Below, in pieces: positions 63,868-64,000 of a stretch of 64,000 bases of DNA; the stretch's first letter is position 1; each line of letters starts with the position of its first letter. A program made the position numbers and the translations under genes. The notes beneath the pieces were generated by a model, which was not told where the DNA came from, did not search any database, and worked only from the letters and a program-made list of their open reading frames with translations. Location: assembly GCF_003298505.1 (NCBI RefSeq), contig NZ_QNGB01000008.1, positions 1 to 64,000 on the forward strand, read 5' to 3'. The stretch is from Roseovarius sp. TE539 (lineage in GTDB: Bacteria > Pseudomonadota > Alphaproteobacteria > Rhodobacterales > Rhodobacteraceae).

Positions 63868-64000
63868 TCAGGCGACCTCGATCTTCTTGGCGGTCTCGTA
63901 GACGGACCCGTCATCATCATGCCAGGTGAACTTGAATTCACCGGATTCGGGAACCGTGGCCTCGAACTCGAAATACGGATTGGTCGAGATTGCCGGCTCC
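63868..64000 (-). CDS. soxZ: Sulfur carrier subunit SoxZ (C-terminal part)
   Basis: Only the last 43 codons are in the window: PYFEFEATVPESGEFKFTW then DDDGSVYETAKK and a final IEVA, the SoxZ C-terminus. SoxZ pairs with SoxY, which carries sulfur intermediates on a cysteine. The start lies beyond 64000; soxY and soxX are expected further upstream. 68 bp separate it from soxA. Confidence 0.93.
   Translation of the reverse strand, partial: EPAISTNPYFEFEATVPESGEFKFTWHDDDGSVYETAKKIEVA

Overview
The window reads as a chromosomal segment of a marine alphaproteobacterium of the Rhodobacteraceae (Roseobacter type). The base composition is GC-rich. It carries a full soxABCDEF lithotrophy cluster, a second (divergent) hisA-like gene next to acpP, a cytochrome b561-YceI fusion, GapR, an NDUFA12-type complex I protein, and the aat/DUF2155/mlaD arrangement. 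Genus cannot be fixed from sequence alone. I see no rRNA, tRNA, CRISPR array, insertion sequence, integrase or prophage gene.

Layout. 1-2.6 kb: truncated RTX protein, then a two-gene H-NOX-like / HNOBA-GGDEF c-di-GMP unit. 2.7-5.4 kb: TPP riboswitch and thiXYZ-type precursor ABC transporter. 5.5-9.4 kb: palindromic repeat, MttB-family methyltransferase, and a coupled DUF3572-HAD-EamA operon. 9.4-12.9 kb: PleD-like diguanylate cyclase and an EF-hand / ECF sigma / membrane protein / heavy-metal-sensor cluster resembling CnrH-Y-X. 13-19.5 kb: DUF983, NUDIX, EamA, fatty acid desaturase, DUF2061, XRE regulator, AsmA. 19.6-27 kb: rimO, and mltG-fabF-hisA-like-acpP-fabG-fabD on the minus strand. 27-32 kb: b561-YceI fusion, YceI, rpsF-rpsR-rplI, gapR, small proteins, DksA-like and FliM/FliN-like proteins.

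33.4-45.8 kb is the most coherent accessory region. It holds a symporter-domain histidine kinase, a small membrane protein and a single-domain response regulator, all translationally coupled. A ScfR/RamB-type short-chain fatty-acid regulator follows. Divergent from it is a complete LivKHMGF-type ABC importer ending in acetyl-CoA synthetase. Together these suggest a sensing, regulation, uptake and activation module for a short-chain carboxylate (inference).

45.8-48.1 kb: queCDEF for 7-deazaguanine synthesis. 48.1-48.8 kb: a gene-poor stretch with a nested inverted-repeat element. 48.8-55.8 kb: PAS-LuxR regulator, accBC, aat, DUF2155, mlaD, NDUFA12, RidA, clpX, clpP. 55.9-64 kb: DUF302 protein and sox genes transcribed soxZ-A-B-C-D-E-F, with an intrinsic-terminator-like hairpin between soxA and soxB. 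The most notable protein-level oddities are an H-NOX-like protein whose proximal heme histidine aligns with proline, a PleD whose phosphoacceptor aspartate is serine, and a HisA paralogue with catalytic Asp8 changed to Glu.
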